In this document: in pieces, positions 17,240-30,855 of the stretch
Layout of the letters: each line of letters opens with the position of its first letter
Numbering within the stretch: position 1 is the first letter of the stretch
Program-made: the position numbers and the translations under genes
Source: Deinococcus aerolatus
GTDB taxonomy: Bacteria; Deinococcota; Deinococci; Deinococcales; Deinococcaceae
Length of the DNA: 64,000 bases
Direction of reading: 5' to 3'
Assembly: GCF_014647055.1 (NCBI RefSeq)
Contig: NZ_BMOL01000016.1
Location: forward strand, 1 to 64,000
The notes under the pieces: model-generated
The model's input: the letters and a program-made list of their open reading frames with translations, nothing else
Told to the model about the DNA's origin: nothing
Databases searched by the model: none

Positions 17240-18781
17240 ATGTCCACGAAGAAGCACACTGCCCGCATCCTCGGTCTCAGCACACTGCTCCTGCTCACTG
17301 GCGCGGCCACGACCGCCCAGGCACAGACTGCCGGGGGCGTCCTGCGTGCAGGGATGCAGGCTGATCCTGTGGGGCTCGATCCGCATGTCACGCAGGCAAC
17401 GTCCACGCGCAACCAACTGGAAAACGTCTACGACACCCTGGTGGCCTTTGATCCCAGCGGCAAGATCGTGCCGTCGCTGGCAACCAAGTGGACGACGAGC
17501 AAGGACGGGCTGACCTGGACCTTCACCCTGCGCAGCGGCGTGAAATTCCACAATGGACGGGCTTTTGAGGCCAGCGACGTGGTGTACTCGATCAACCGCA
17601 TCAAGGACCCCGCCACCAAGTCCCCACGCAGCGGTGACTTCGAGCTGATCAAGAGCGTGACTGCGCCGAACAAGACCACCGCCGTGGTTACCCTGAGCAA
17701 GCCCTTCTCCCCGCTGCTGAGCAAGCTGGCCTTTACCCTGAACGTGATCGTGCCGAAGGAGGCGGCGGCTACCCTCAACACCAAGCCTGTCGGCACCGGT
17801 CCCTTCTCTTTTGTCGAGTACGTGCCGCAGACCCGCATGGTGCTCAGGAAGAATCCCAACTTCTGGGGCAAGGACGCCAAGGGCAACAAGCTGCCGTATC
17901 TCGACGGCATCACCTACTCGTATCTGCCCGACGCCACGGCGCGCATGACCGCCCTGCGGACCGGCAACGTGGACTGGATCGAGTACGTGCCCTCCACCTC
18001 GATCCAGACGCTCAAGTCCGACGCTGACGTGAATGTGCTGGGCGGCCCCGCCGCCAATTACCGCGCGCTGTTCTTCAATGTGGCGCAGAAACCGCTGGAC
18101 AACCCCAAGGTGCGCCGCGCTATCGCCTACGCCCTCAACAACCAGGAGATCGTGGACGTCGCGCTGCTGGGTGTGGGCGGGATTGCCTCGCCCGGCACGG
18201 TGTTTCCGGACGGCAATTACTACGCCTCGCCGGACGCCAGCTACGGCAAGCCCAATCTCGACAAGGCCCGCGCCCTGCTTAAAGAGGCAGGCTTCCCGAA
18301 CGGCTTCACACTGGACCTCAAGGTGACCAGCACCTACGACTTCCTGCGGGTGCCCGCCGAGATCATCCAGGCGCAACTCGCGCCCATCGGGATCAAGGTC
18401 AACATCAATGCCCTGGAATGGAGTGTGTTCCTGCCCGACATCCTGGCGAAGAAATACACCGCCACCATCCTGGGCGAGAGCGGCCAGGGCGACCCGGACG
18501 ACTACCTGTACACGCCGTTTGCTTCCGATTCGGGCGGCAACCTGACCAACTTCAAGGACGCCACCATCGACAAGTGGCTGGATCAGGGCCGCCAGGTGGC
18601 CGATCCTGCGGCCCGCAAGAAGCTGTACGTGGACGTGCAAAAACGCCTGGTGGACCTCTCGCCGATGGTCTTCCTCTACTCCAGCACCCAGTACGAGGCC
18701 GCGCGTAAGGCCGTTCAGGGCTACGCGCACTTCCCGAACACCAGCTACATCGGGCTGCGGACCGCTTGGCTCAAACGCTGA
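17240..18781 (+). CDS. Peptide-type ABC transporter substrate-binding protein 3
   Basis: A 513-aa DppA/OppA-family binding protein with a signal peptide cleaved near TAQAQTA (about residue 30) and the FHNGRAFEASDVVYS block. ACAGGAGG precedes the ATG at 17240. It probably serves the permease pair just upstream and closes the cluster, with a weak terminator after it. Confidence 0.9.
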   Translation: MSTKKHTARILGLSTLLLLTGAATTAQAQTAGGVLRAGMQADPVGLDPHVTQATSTRNQLENVYDTLVAFDPSGKIVPSLATKWTTSKDGLTWTFTLRSGVKFHNGRAFEASDVVYSINRIKDPATKSPRSGDFELIKSVTAPNKTTAVVTLSKPFSPLLSKLAFTLNVIVPKEAAATLNTKPVGTGPFSFVEYVPQTRMVLRKNPNFWGKDAKGNKLPYLDGITYSYLPDATARMTALRTGNVDWIEYVPSTSIQTLKSDADVNVLGGPAANYRALFFNVAQKPLDNPKVRRAIAYALNNQEIVDVALLGVGGIASPGTVFPDGNYYASPDASYGKPNLDKARALLKEAGFPNGFTLDLKVTSTYDFLRVPAEIIQAQLAPIGIKVNINALEWSVFLPDILAKKYTATILGESGQGDPDDYLYTPFASDSGGNLTNFKDATIDKWLDQGRQVADPAARKKLYVDVQKRLVDLSPMVFLYSSTQYEAARKAVQGYAHFPNTSYIGLRTAWLKR

Positions 18782-18842
18782 ACGCTGACCAGGGGTAAGC
18801 GGCGGCCACCGGCAGACGGTCATAAGTAGGACTTCCAGAGGT

Positions 18843-18879
18843 GGGGGTGAATGTCTCGACGTTCACGCCCATTTTCTTG
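18843..18879 (+). terminator. Possible terminator of the IclR-linked cluster
   Basis: A 9-bp stem with one mismatch (18843-18851 with 18862-18870) and a 10-base loop is followed by ATTTTCTT. It is the only hairpin with a T-tract after the third binding protein. The remaining bases 18880-19030 hold a 10-bp tandem duplication at 19000-19020 and no gene. Confidence 0.4.
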
Positions 18880-19033
18880 GGTTCATCCTATCTTCCGGAG
18901 AGCCGAGATCATAGGCAGGGTTAACAATAGCTCCAACAGCAAAAACCCACCAGAACGGATGTGGTACATCTCCTGGAAGAAGCCGGGATGAACTGGTGTC
19001 CAGGCAAAGCCAGGCAAAGCCCTGTCCAAAAGC

Positions 19034-19056
19034 AAAAAGTCCGTCAATGACGGACT
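19034..19056 (-). terminator. Rho-independent terminator of tRNA-Ala
   Basis: On the minus strand, AGTCCGTC, a 3-base loop and GACGGACT are followed by TTTTGCTTTT, directly after the tRNA 3' end. Confidence 0.8.
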
Positions 19057-19063
19057 CTTGTTG

Positions 19064-19139
<76 letters not shown>

Positions 19140-19320
19140 CTACGCCAGATGGTTCAGGCGAAAAAGACTCTAGCACGCGCCCCACAGGCTTGCAATGCAG
19201 GTGACACGGCGACGTGGTGCACCGCACCGGCCTCCCGCCGGCGGCTTGGCCCCGGCACACGCCGATTGCCCTAGAATGGCGGCCAAACGCCCGTTAGATC
19301 GGTACAGGAGGAGCAGACAT

Positions 19321-19739
<419 letters not shown>

Positions 19740-19743
<4 letters not shown>

Positions 19744-19791
19744 CCGGGCGGTTGGGCAGCGACCACAGGCCCACGTCCTGCACCCCCCACC

Positions 19792-19799
<8 letters not shown>
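19740..19799 (+). CDS. Bridging mini-ORF between the mutase subunit and the MFS gene
   Basis: A 19-codon ORF ([19 protein letters not shown]) starts at an ATGA overlapping the previous stop, with GGGGAGGA upstream, and ends in a TAA that lies 8 bases inside the MFS gene. The MFS gene has no Shine-Dalgarno of its own. It may carry ribosomes across the gap; the peptide itself looks non-functional. Confidence 0.35.
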
Positions 19800-22145
<2,346 letters not shown>

Positions 22146-22180
22146 CCGCCCGTCTGTCTGCCGGGAGCGTTCAATACGGC

Positions 22181-22663
22181 ATGACTCCCTTCATCCCCAC
22201 CTCGGACCTGTGCGACGCCCACCCGGAAGCCCAGGTGTTCGCCCCCGTGTTCCAGAATTTCGGAGAGAACCCGAGGTTCAGCGGTCCCGCCCTGACCCTG
22301 CGCGTCTACGAGAACAACACCCTGGTACGCGCCACGCTGGAGACGCCGGGCGAGGGCCGCGTGCTGGTGGTAGACGGCGGCGGCAGTCTGAACTGCGCGC
22401 TGGTGGGCGATCAGCTGGCCGGGCTGGGCGTGCAGAACGGCTGGGCAGGCATTATCGTCCACGGCTGCGTGCGCGACACGGCGCAGCTCGCTGGCATGCC
22501 CATCGGCATCCGGGCGCTGGCCGTTCATCCCCGCCGCAGCGGCAAGGCAAGCCTGGGCGAGCAGGCTGTGGCCCTGACTTTCGCGGGCGCAACAGTGCGG
22601 CCCGGCGACATGATTCACGCCGACGAGGACGGGATCTGCGTGCTGACTTCAGAAACGAACTGA
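22181..22663 (+). CDS. RraA-family protein
   Basis: A 160-aa protein matching the RraA/HMG-aldolase fold: TSDLCDAH at the N-terminus, VVDGGGSLNCALVGDQLA in the ligand region, and GCVRDTAQL and PGDMIHADEDGI blocks. Members either inhibit RNase E or act as 4-hydroxy-4-methyl-2-oxoglutarate/oxaloacetate aldolases. The GCVRD Arg-Asp pair used by the aldolases is present. Confidence 0.88.
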   Translation: MTPFIPTSDLCDAHPEAQVFAPVFQNFGENPRFSGPALTLRVYENNTLVRATLETPGEGRVLVVDGGGSLNCALVGDQLAGLGVQNGWAGIIVHGCVRDTAQLAGMPIGIRALAVHPRRSGKASLGEQAVALTFAGATVRPGDMIHADEDGICVLTSETN

Positions 22664-22705
22664 CCACAGCCCAACGGCCGTATGCCTGGACGTGTAGTGC
22701 AGCAC

Positions 22706-23052
22706 ATGACCGAGGAAAAGTACCTGGCGAGCGAGAAACTTAGCCCGGTCAAGCAAGCGGGGGTAGGGCGGCGGCTACGTGCACGCGCTGCACGGCGACA
22801 CGCTGGTACAGGCGGGGACCGACAGTCGATATGGCGAGGTAACCCTGAATATCGCCCAGGCCCACAGGCAACATTGCAAGGTTAACGCCTCAAATGGGTG
22901 CGTGAGCCGCACCACGCCCACCGGTAAACGGGTGTATGACTCCCCGGATGTCGTTGCCACCTGCGAACCTGTTGACAGCACCGGGCGAGATTAAATTACC
23001 GTATCTCGGCGCGACGTTGACACTGGACGACGTGTACGACGTGGTTTTTTAG
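22706..23052 (+). pseudogene. Broken Uma2-family (DUF820) gene
   Basis: Pieces in different frames match Uma2-type PD-(D/E)XK proteins: MTEEKYLASEKLSPVK at 22706, YVHALHGDTL near 22776, VYDSPDVVATCEPVD near 22932 and LPYLGATLTLDDVYD near 22996. The joins need at least two frameshifts, and the catalytic middle part is deleted, so the gene is dead. The family is widespread in Deinococcus and cyanobacteria. Confidence 0.65.
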
Positions 23053-23061
23053 AGCGAAACA

Positions 23062-23107
23062 AAGAACAGCCCGCCCGCCCAACTTTCTGAATAACCAGAG
23101 CTGGGCG
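23062..23107 (-). terminator. Possible terminator of the aminotransferase gene
   Basis: On the minus strand, CGCCCAGCT and AGTTGGGCG pair (9 bp, one wobble) around a 14-base loop, followed after a short GC stretch by TGTTCTTTGTTT. The tract is imperfect. Confidence 0.4.
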
Positions 23108-23127
23108 AGTGGACTGCCAACAGTCGC

Positions 23128-24501
23128 TTAGCTCAGGCCCCGTAACGCTTCCCGCATAATCTCCAGCCCGGTTTCCGCGTCCTCACGGGTCAGGATCAGG
23201 GGCGGGCTGACGCGAATCACGGCCTCACCGCAGTCCAGGTTCAGCAGGCCACGCTCGAAGATGGCGGTGCTGGCGCGGTCACGCAGCGCACCGTCTGGGC
23301 TGCCGTCAGGCTTCACAAACTCCAGGCCGATGAACAGGCCCTGACCGCGCACGTCGCCCAGGAAAGGAAACTCGGACTGCATGGCCTTCAATTCGGACAG
23401 CAGGTACGCGCCCACATCGGCGGCGTTCTGCATCAGGCTCTCGCCGCAGCCGGGATGCTTGACCACACCTTCGATCAGGTCCAGGGTGGCGTGGGCCGCT
23501 GCCGCCGCCACCGGATTGCCGCCGTAGGTGCTGCCGTGCGAGCCCACGGGCCAGGTCATGACCGATTCCTTCGCCAGCAGTGCGGAAATGGGCATGCCCG
23601 AAGCGATGCCCTTGGCCACCGTGATGATGTCCGGCTGAACCTCGCCGTATTGCTCGAACTGCTGGTACGAGAACATCTTCCCCGTGCGGCCCATGCCGGC
23701 CTGCACCTCGTCGTAGATCAGCATGATGCCGTGCTCGTCGCACAACTGGCGCAACCCTGGCAGGAAGTCGGCGGGCGGCACGATGTACCCGCCCTCGCCC
23801 TGCATGGGTTCCACAATGATGGCCGCCACTTCATCGGAGGGAATGACGCCCACGAACAGCTCACGGATGTGGTTTAGCACAGCCTGACCGCAGGCTTCGG
23901 GGGTGGACCCCAGCGGCGGGCGGAAGGGGTTGGGGTACGGCACATGCGACACAGCGGGCAGCAGCGGGCCGAAGCCGCGCTTGTACTTGGTCTTGCTGCC
24001 GGTCAGCGTGATCGCGCCGTAGGTGCGCCCGTGGAAGCTGCCCATGGTGGAGATGATGTGCGCCCGTCCGGTGTGGTTGCGCGCCAGCTTGACGGCGGCC
24101 TCCACGGCCTCCGCGCCCGAGTTGCCGAAGAAGACGCGCCATTTCTCACCCGGTCTTTCCACATGCTTGACCAGCCGCTCGGCCAGACTGGTGGTGATCT
24201 CCTGCGGGTAGTCGGACAGGCAGACGTGCGTGAACTTAGTGACCTGCTCCTGCACGGCCTTCACGACATGCGGGTGGGCGTGGCCGGTGGTGGACACGGC
24301 GATGCCCGCGAAGAAATCCAGCATGGTGTTGCCGTCCGGATCACTGAGCCACACGCCCTCGCCGTGGTCCGGCACGAAGGGATAGGGGCGCACGTAGGAC
24401 GTGGAGAGGTGCTGGGCATCGCGCTCCATGATGGCCCTGGTCCTGGGGCCGGGGAGGGACGTTTTGAGGATGGGCTGGCGGGCCTTGGTGGCAGTGGTCA
24501 T
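23128..24501 (-). CDS. Class-III aminotransferase (acetylornithine/GABA transaminase family)
   Basis: A 457-aa PLP enzyme of the omega-aminotransferase family. It has GNSGAEAVEAAVKLAR for phosphate binding, the LIYDEVQAGMGRTG segment with the Asp that pairs with PLP nitrogen, and the Schiff-base Lys in TVAKGIASGMP. AAGGAG precedes the ATG. It lies downstream of lysine 2,3-aminomutase on the same strand (112-bp gap), so a role in lysine or beta-lysine metabolism is possible. Family members include acetylornithine and GABA transaminases and amino-acid racemases, so the substrate is open. Confidence 0.85.
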   Translation of the reverse strand: MTTATKARQPILKTSLPGPRTRAIMERDAQHLSTSYVRPYPFVPDHGEGVWLSDPDGNTMLDFFAGIAVSTTGHAHPHVVKAVQEQVTKFTHVCLSDYPQEITTSLAERLVKHVERPGEKWRVFFGNSGAEAVEAAVKLARNHTGRAHIISTMGSFHGRTYGAITLTGSKTKYKRGFGPLLPAVSHVPYPNPFRPPLGSTPEACGQAVLNHIRELFVGVIPSDEVAAIIVEPMQGEGGYIVPPADFLPGLRQLCDEHGIMLIYDEVQAGMGRTGKMFSYQQFEQYGEVQPDIITVAKGIASGMPISALLAKESVMTWPVGSHGSTYGGNPVAAAAAHATLDLIEGVVKHPGCGESLMQNAADVGAYLLSELKAMQSEFPFLGDVRGQGLFIGLEFVKPDGSPDGALRDRASTAIFERGLLNLDCGEAVIRVSPPLILTREDAETGLEIMREALRGLS

Positions 24502-24613
24502 GGTGGCTCCTTACAAGTTAAACGCGTTGGGAAACGGCAGGCAATGACGACGGGGCAGCATTCCAGTTAGAGCTGAGAAACATGCCCCATCCCCATCTTG
24601 TCTCTATCTTCTG

Positions 24614-26050
<1,437 letters not shown>

Positions 26051-26222
26051 CTGAGGCCTCCAGGGAGAAAGAAACGTGAGTTGCTAGGTCTCCATTCTTC
26101 ATGTTCTGCCCCCAGCATTGGAAGGAGCGCAGGCCGGGAGATCGGCGGGGTCAGGGGACCGTTTCTCTGGCAAATGCCATGTCTGACCTTGCATATGCCA
26201 ACTGCGGTGCTAAGCTCTGGAC

Positions 26223-26684
26223 ATGCGACAGACTGGCAGCGCTCTGGACTCCCTGGATCACCGGATTTTGCAGGAACTGCAGACCGACTCGCGACTCTCG
26301 ATGCGTGAGCTGGGCCGCCGGGTGGGGCTGTCGGCCCCGGCGGTGACCGAGCGCGTGCGGCGTTTAGAGGACGCGGGCGTGATCCTGGGCTACGGCGTGC
26401 GCGTCGCGAGCAAGCCGCTGGGACGCACCATCACCGCTTTTATCGGCGTGCAGGACAGCGGGCGCAACGATCCCACGCTGGTGCGCTGGGCCACCGCCCA
26501 CGACGGTGTGCTGGAGTGCCACAGCGTGACCGGCGACAACTCCTGCATCCTGAAGGTGGCCGTGCCGGACGTGGGCGCGCTGGAAACCATGCTGGGGGAT
26601 CTGATCGGCATGGGCTTTACCTGCGACACCTCCATCGTGCTGAGCACGCCGCTGGAAGGCAAACTGCTGCTGCCGCCGAGGTAA
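26223..26684 (+). CDS. Lrp/AsnC-family transcriptional regulator
   Basis: A 153-aa regulator with an N-terminal helix-turn-helix (LDHRILQELQTDSRLSMREL, then VGLSAPAVTERVRRLE) and a C-terminal RAM ligand-binding domain. TAAGCT (26211-26216) ends six bases before the ATG, so the transcript is probably leaderless. It diverges from kamA and is the likely regulator of that gene. Confidence 0.9.
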   Translation: MRQTGSALDSLDHRILQELQTDSRLSMRELGRRVGLSAPAVTERVRRLEDAGVILGYGVRVASKPLGRTITAFIGVQDSGRNDPTLVRWATAHDGVLECHSVTGDNSCILKVAVPDVGALETMLGDLIGMGFTCDTSIVLSTPLEGKLLLPPR

Positions 26685-26731
26685 AGCGAGTCAAGACGGA
26701 AGCAGCGGCCAGGCAGCTGCCCGCAGTCTCC

Positions 26732-27729
26732 CTACCGCGTCAGCGCCGCGTATTTCTGCAACACGTCCCAGCCCTGCCCGCCGCGCATGATCTCGCGGGC
26801 CTGGGCCACGCCCTCATGGATGCTGGCCACGTGGCCCGCCGTGCGCAGCGCTGCCCCGGAATTGAGGGCCACGATGTCGCGCTGCGCCTCGGTGCCGCCG
26901 CCGGTCAGCAGGGCGCGGGTAATTCCGGCGTTCTCGGCAGGGGTGCCGCCCACCAGAGATTCGCGTGGATGCAGGGCCAGCCCCACCTCTTCCGGGTGCA
27001 GGGTGCGGTCAATGATCTCGCCGTCCCGCAGGCCGGACACCGTGTTGACGCCGCAGACGGTGAACTCGTCCAGACCATCGCCGTAAACGATGGTGGCTCC
27101 CTTGGCCCCCAGCAGCCGCAGGACCTCGGCCAGCGTGCGCGTCAGCTCCGGCTTAAAGACCCCCACCACCAGGTGGGTGGCCCCCGCCGGGTTGCTCAGC
27201 GGGCCCAGGATGTTAAACACGGTGCGGGCGGCCAGATCGGAACGGACGGGCGCGGCGTAGCGCAACGCCGGATGGTAATTGCGGGCGAACATAAAGCCCA
27301 CGCCCAGCGTGTTCACAGCGTCCTCGATCACTTCGGGAGGGGCGTCCAGATTGACGCCCAGCGCCTCCAGCACGTCTGCACTGCCCGCGCGGCTGCTGGC
27401 AGCGCGGTTGCCGTGCTTGGCGACAGGCACCCCCGCTCCCGCCACCACAAACGCCGTCGTGGTGCTGATGTTGAAGGTATGCGCCCCGTCCCCCCCGGTG
27501 CCCACCACATCCAGCAGCACCTCGCGCGGGCGGACATTGACCCGCACGGCGTTCTCGCGCATGGCCTGGGCAAAGCCGGCGATCTCGCCCGGCGTCTCGC
27601 CGCGCACCCGCAACGCAGCCAGGGCCGCCGCCATCCGCACCCCGCTCATTTCCCCGGCCATCACCTCGCGCATGAAGGCCGCTGCCTCGGGCTGCGACAG
27701 AATCTCGCCGTTCATCAAGCGGGCGTGGA

Positions 27730-27733
<4 letters not shown>
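26732..27733 (-). CDS. trpD: Anthranilate phosphoribosyltransferase
   Basis: A 333-aa enzyme joining anthranilate and PRPP in tryptophan synthesis. The PRPP motif GTGGDGAHTFNIST (about residues 80-93) and the KHGNRAASS motif are both intact. Its ATG overlaps the trpG stop (ATGA), so the two are coupled. Last gene of the attenuated trpEGD operon. Confidence 0.95.
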
Positions 27734-28356
<623 letters not shown>

Positions 28357-28456
28357 TGATGATCTCCAGGCATGTCCATTTGAGAAAACTTTCCAGCACT
28401 CAGGTGAGGCAGCGGCTCAGCAGCGGGCATGGCTTTCATCTGGCCCTTGCCACCCG

Positions 28457-29911
28457 TCACAGCCCCGCCGCCGCCCGTTCCGCCGCCCGCATCAGCGCTG
28501 CCGCCTTGCTGCGCGTTTCCTCTTCCTCGGCCACTGGGTCAGAGTCGGCCACGATGCCGGCCCCGGCCTGGATGTGCAGTCTGCCATTTGCAATCACCAT
28601 CGTCCGCAGGGTCAGGGCCATGTCCAGGCTGCCGTCGAAGGCGATGTAGCCAAAGCTGCCGCCGTATGGTCCACGCCGCACAGGTTCCACCTCGTCGATG
28701 ATCTCCATCGCCCGGATCTTGGGTGCGCCGGACACCGTGCCCATCGGCAGGACACTGGCCAGGGCGTGCAGCGGCGTCTGTCCCCCGCGCAGCCGGCCCC
28801 GCACGCCGCTGACGATATGCATCACGTGGCTGTAGCGCTCGATGGTAAAGGCGTCCTCCACCGTCACGCTGCCGTACTCGGCCACCCGGCCAATGTCGTT
28901 GCGGCCCAGATCCACCAGCATCAGGTGTTCGGCGCGTTCCTTCTCGTCCAAGAGGAGTTCGGCGGCCAGCGCGTTGTCCTCGGCGGGCGTCTTGCCGCGC
29001 GGGCGGGTGCCGGCGATCGGGCGGGTCACGATGCCCACGCCGTCGCTGCGCAGCAGGCTCTCGGGGCTGCTGGCCACCAGCGTCACCTCGCCCAGATTCA
29101 GAAAACCCAGATACGGGCTGGGGTTGATGCCGCGCAACGCCCGGTACAGCGCGAAGGGATGGACGGTCAGGTCCGCTGAGAAGCGCTGGGAGGGCACCAC
29201 CTGAAAGACGTCCCCGGCGTGGACATACCCGATGCAACGGCGCACGGCGGCCTGATAGCCCTCGGGCGTGAAGTTGCTGGAAAAGGTCATCGGCTCGGCC
29301 CGCTCGCGCCCCGGCACGTCCGGCAATGAACCGCGCAGATCAGCTTCCAGTGCCTGCACGATGCGCTCGGCCTCGGCCTGGCTCCCGGAGATGGCCACCG
29401 CGTACAGCTTGTGCCGCAGGTGGTCAAAAATAACGAGGCCCTCGGGGACAATGAACAGCGCGTCGGGGACCTCCAACTCGTCGGGGTTGTCGTCGGGCAA
29501 CTCCTCGTAGACGCGGATAATGTCGTAGGCGGCGTAGCCCACCGCGCCGCCGAAAAAGGGTGGGAGGCCGTTGAACTTCTCGGCAGGCAATGCGACGGGC
29601 CGCAGGACACGGCTGTACAGCACGTCCAGCGGATCATCCGTTTGCAGTGTCTCATCGCCCAGGACACCGCTCAGGGTGGCTTGCCTTCCGCGCAGCGTGA
29701 AGCGTCCCACCTCGCCCACGCCGATGAACGAGTAGCGGGCCTGACGTTCGCCGCCCTCCACGCTTTCCAGCAGAAAACTCAATTTCTTCGCGCCGTCGGT
29801 GACTTTCAGGTAGGCGCTGACCGGCGTGTCCAGGTCGGCGTTCAGCTCCTGCACGGCCACGGCGCTGACGGGTCTGGCAGACAGGGATGGATCGGTGGCG
29901 GTCTGGGTCAT
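28457..29911 (-). CDS. trpE: Anthranilate synthase component I
   Basis: A 484-aa chorismate-using enzyme. The N-terminal half carries the LLESVEGG Trp-feedback motif (LLES about residue 40), and the C-terminal half has the catalytic GTRPRGKTPAED, DLGRNDIGRV and SGAPKIRAMEII blocks. AGGAG precedes the ATG at 29911; a longer frame to 29983 crosses the attenuator terminator and is rejected. Expression should depend on read-through of the terminator at 29937-29974, so both feedback inhibition and attenuation act on this step. Confidence 0.95.
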   Translation of the reverse strand: MTQTATDPSLSARPVSAVAVQELNADLDTPVSAYLKVTDGAKKLSFLLESVEGGERQARYSFIGVGEVGRFTLRGRQATLSGVLGDETLQTDDPLDVLYSRVLRPVALPAEKFNGLPPFFGGAVGYAAYDIIRVYEELPDDNPDELEVPDALFIVPEGLVIFDHLRHKLYAVAISGSQAEAERIVQALEADLRGSLPDVPGRERAEPMTFSSNFTPEGYQAAVRRCIGYVHAGDVFQVVPSQRFSADLTVHPFALYRALRGINPSPYLGFLNLGEVTLVASSPESLLRSDGVGIVTRPIAGTRPRGKTPAEDNALAAELLLDEKERAEHLMLVDLGRNDIGRVAEYGSVTVEDAFTIERYSHVMHIVSGVRGRLRGGQTPLHALASVLPMGTVSGAPKIRAMEIIDEVEPVRRGPYGGSFGYIAFDGSLDMALTLRTMVIANGRLHIQAGAGIVADSDPVAEEEETRSKAAALMRAAERAAAGL

Positions 29912-29936
29912 GGGTCTCCTGTTCAGGGGTGGGGCC

Positions 29937-29974
29937 AAAAAAAGCGCCCGGCGGTCTGGAAACCACCTGGGCGC
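29937..29974 (-). terminator. trp attenuator terminator (3:4 hairpin)
   Basis: On the minus strand, GCGCCC-A-GGTGG, an 8-base loop and CCGCC-GGGCGC form an 11-bp stem with one bulged base, followed by seven T. It ends 25 bases before trpE. Its left arm contains CCCAGGTGG, which can instead pair with CACCTGGG (30011-30018) in the leader, so terminator and antiterminator exclude each other. Confidence 0.88.
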
Positions 29975-30000
29975 GTCGGACACGGCAAAAAAAAGCAGCA

Positions 30001-30040
30001 GCGCGTTAGACCCAGGTGAAACTGGGCCACCACCACGCGC
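30001..30040 (-). promoter_or_regulatory. trp leader 1:2 hairpin and antiterminator arm
   Basis: On the minus strand, CCCAG (30022-30026) pairs with CTGGG (30011-30015) around a 6-base loop, with an outer GCGCGT (30035-30040) / ACGCGC (30001-30006) stem. The right side, CACCTGGG (30011-30018), is also the antiterminator arm. A ribosome stalled at the three Trp codons would cover the left side and free the right side to pair with 29963-29971, preventing termination. Confidence 0.8.
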
Positions 30041-30053
30041 GGCTGACGGTCAT
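30006..30053 (-). CDS. trpL: trp operon leader peptide
   Basis: A 15-codon ORF, MTVSRAWWWPSFTWV, with four Trp codons of which three are consecutive. It sits upstream of trpE with mutually exclusive hairpins. TATGCT (30060-30065) ends six bases before the ATG, so the message probably begins at or near the start codon and the leader peptide is translated without a Shine-Dalgarno. It acts as a ribosome-borne sensor of charged tRNA-Trp; the peptide itself has no other expected role. Confidence 0.85.
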   Translation of the reverse strand: MTVSRAWWWPSFTWV

Positions 30054-30171
30054 TCCAGAAGCATAGCGCGGCCAGGGCGTCGGGGGGAAGACAGCGTGAC
30101 TGCGTGCCCAGCGGCCCGCCCCAGGGACGCCCGCCCCCTCGCTTTTTTCCCGGAGCCGCTAGACTCGCCGC

Positions 30172-30855
30172 ATGTCCCTACCCGCTGGTTCCCCGACGCT
30201 GACGCTGGCGTTTCTGGCGGGGCTGATCTCGTTTCTCAGCCCCTGCGTGCTGCCGCTGGTGCCCAGTTACCTGGGCGTGATCGGCGGGGCGCGGGCACCT
30301 CTGGGGCGGGCGCTGGGCTTTATTGCGGGCTTCGGCCTGGTGTTCATCGCGCTGGGGGCCACCGCCAGCAGCCTGGGCGCCCTGATCGCGCCGCACAAGT
30401 ACCTGCTGGGGCAGATCGCGGCTGTCCTGATCATCTTCTTTGGTCTGGTGATGCTGGGCGTGATCCGCCTGCCCATCCTGATGCGCGACACCCGCGCCCT
30501 GGCCGACGCCGGGGGCTACGGACCGGTGGCGCTGGGCGCGGCCTTTGCCTTCGGCTGGAGCCCCTGCCTGGGTCCGGCGCTGGGCAGCATCCTGGGGCTG
30601 GCGGCCAGCAGCGCCAGCCTGGGCACCGGCGTGGCGCTGCTGGCCGCGTACACGCTGGGACTGGCCGTGCCGTTCCTGCTGGCCGCGCTGCTGTGGAACC
30701 GGCTGAACCTGCGCCGCCTGAACCGCTACGCCGGCATCTTTGAGCGGGTGGGCGGCGGCATCCTGGTGCTGGTGGGCGTGCTGATGCTGACCGGGCAGTT
30801 CACCCGGCTGGCCACGTTCTTCTACGAGGTGACGCCCGCGTGGCTGAGGGTCTAA
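30172..30855 (+). CDS. ccdA: Cytochrome c biogenesis protein, CcdA type
   Basis: A 227-aa membrane protein with six predicted helices that moves electrons from thioredoxin across the membrane. The redox cysteines are in SPCVLPL (helix 1) and SPCLGPA (helix 4). TAGACT (30160-30165) ends six bases before the ATG (leaderless). It is the first gene of ccdA-ccmA-ccmB. Confidence 0.92.
   Translation: MSLPAGSPTLTLAFLAGLISFLSPCVLPLVPSYLGVIGGARAPLGRALGFIAGFGLVFIALGATASSLGALIAPHKYLLGQIAAVLIIFFGLVMLGVIRLPILMRDTRALADAGGYGPVALGAAFAFGWSPCLGPALGSILGLAASSASLGTGVALLAAYTLGLAVPFLLAALLWNRLNLRRLNRYAGIFERVGGGILVLVGVLMLTGQFTRLATFFYEVTPAWLRV

Noticed and set aside
19000..19020. Tandem 10-bp repeat CCAGGCAAAG
   Set aside because: Only two units and no link to a gene; probably slippage rather than a CRISPR or regulatory array.
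26051..26222. Lysine riboswitch upstream of kamA
   Set aside because: The 170-bp gap lacks the conserved multi-helix core; a divergent Lrp gene is a better explanation for control.
30001..30040. Second terminator formed by the outer leader stem and the T-run near 29990
   Set aside because: Six bases separate the stem from the T-run, so it is unlikely to terminate; a pause site is more likely.
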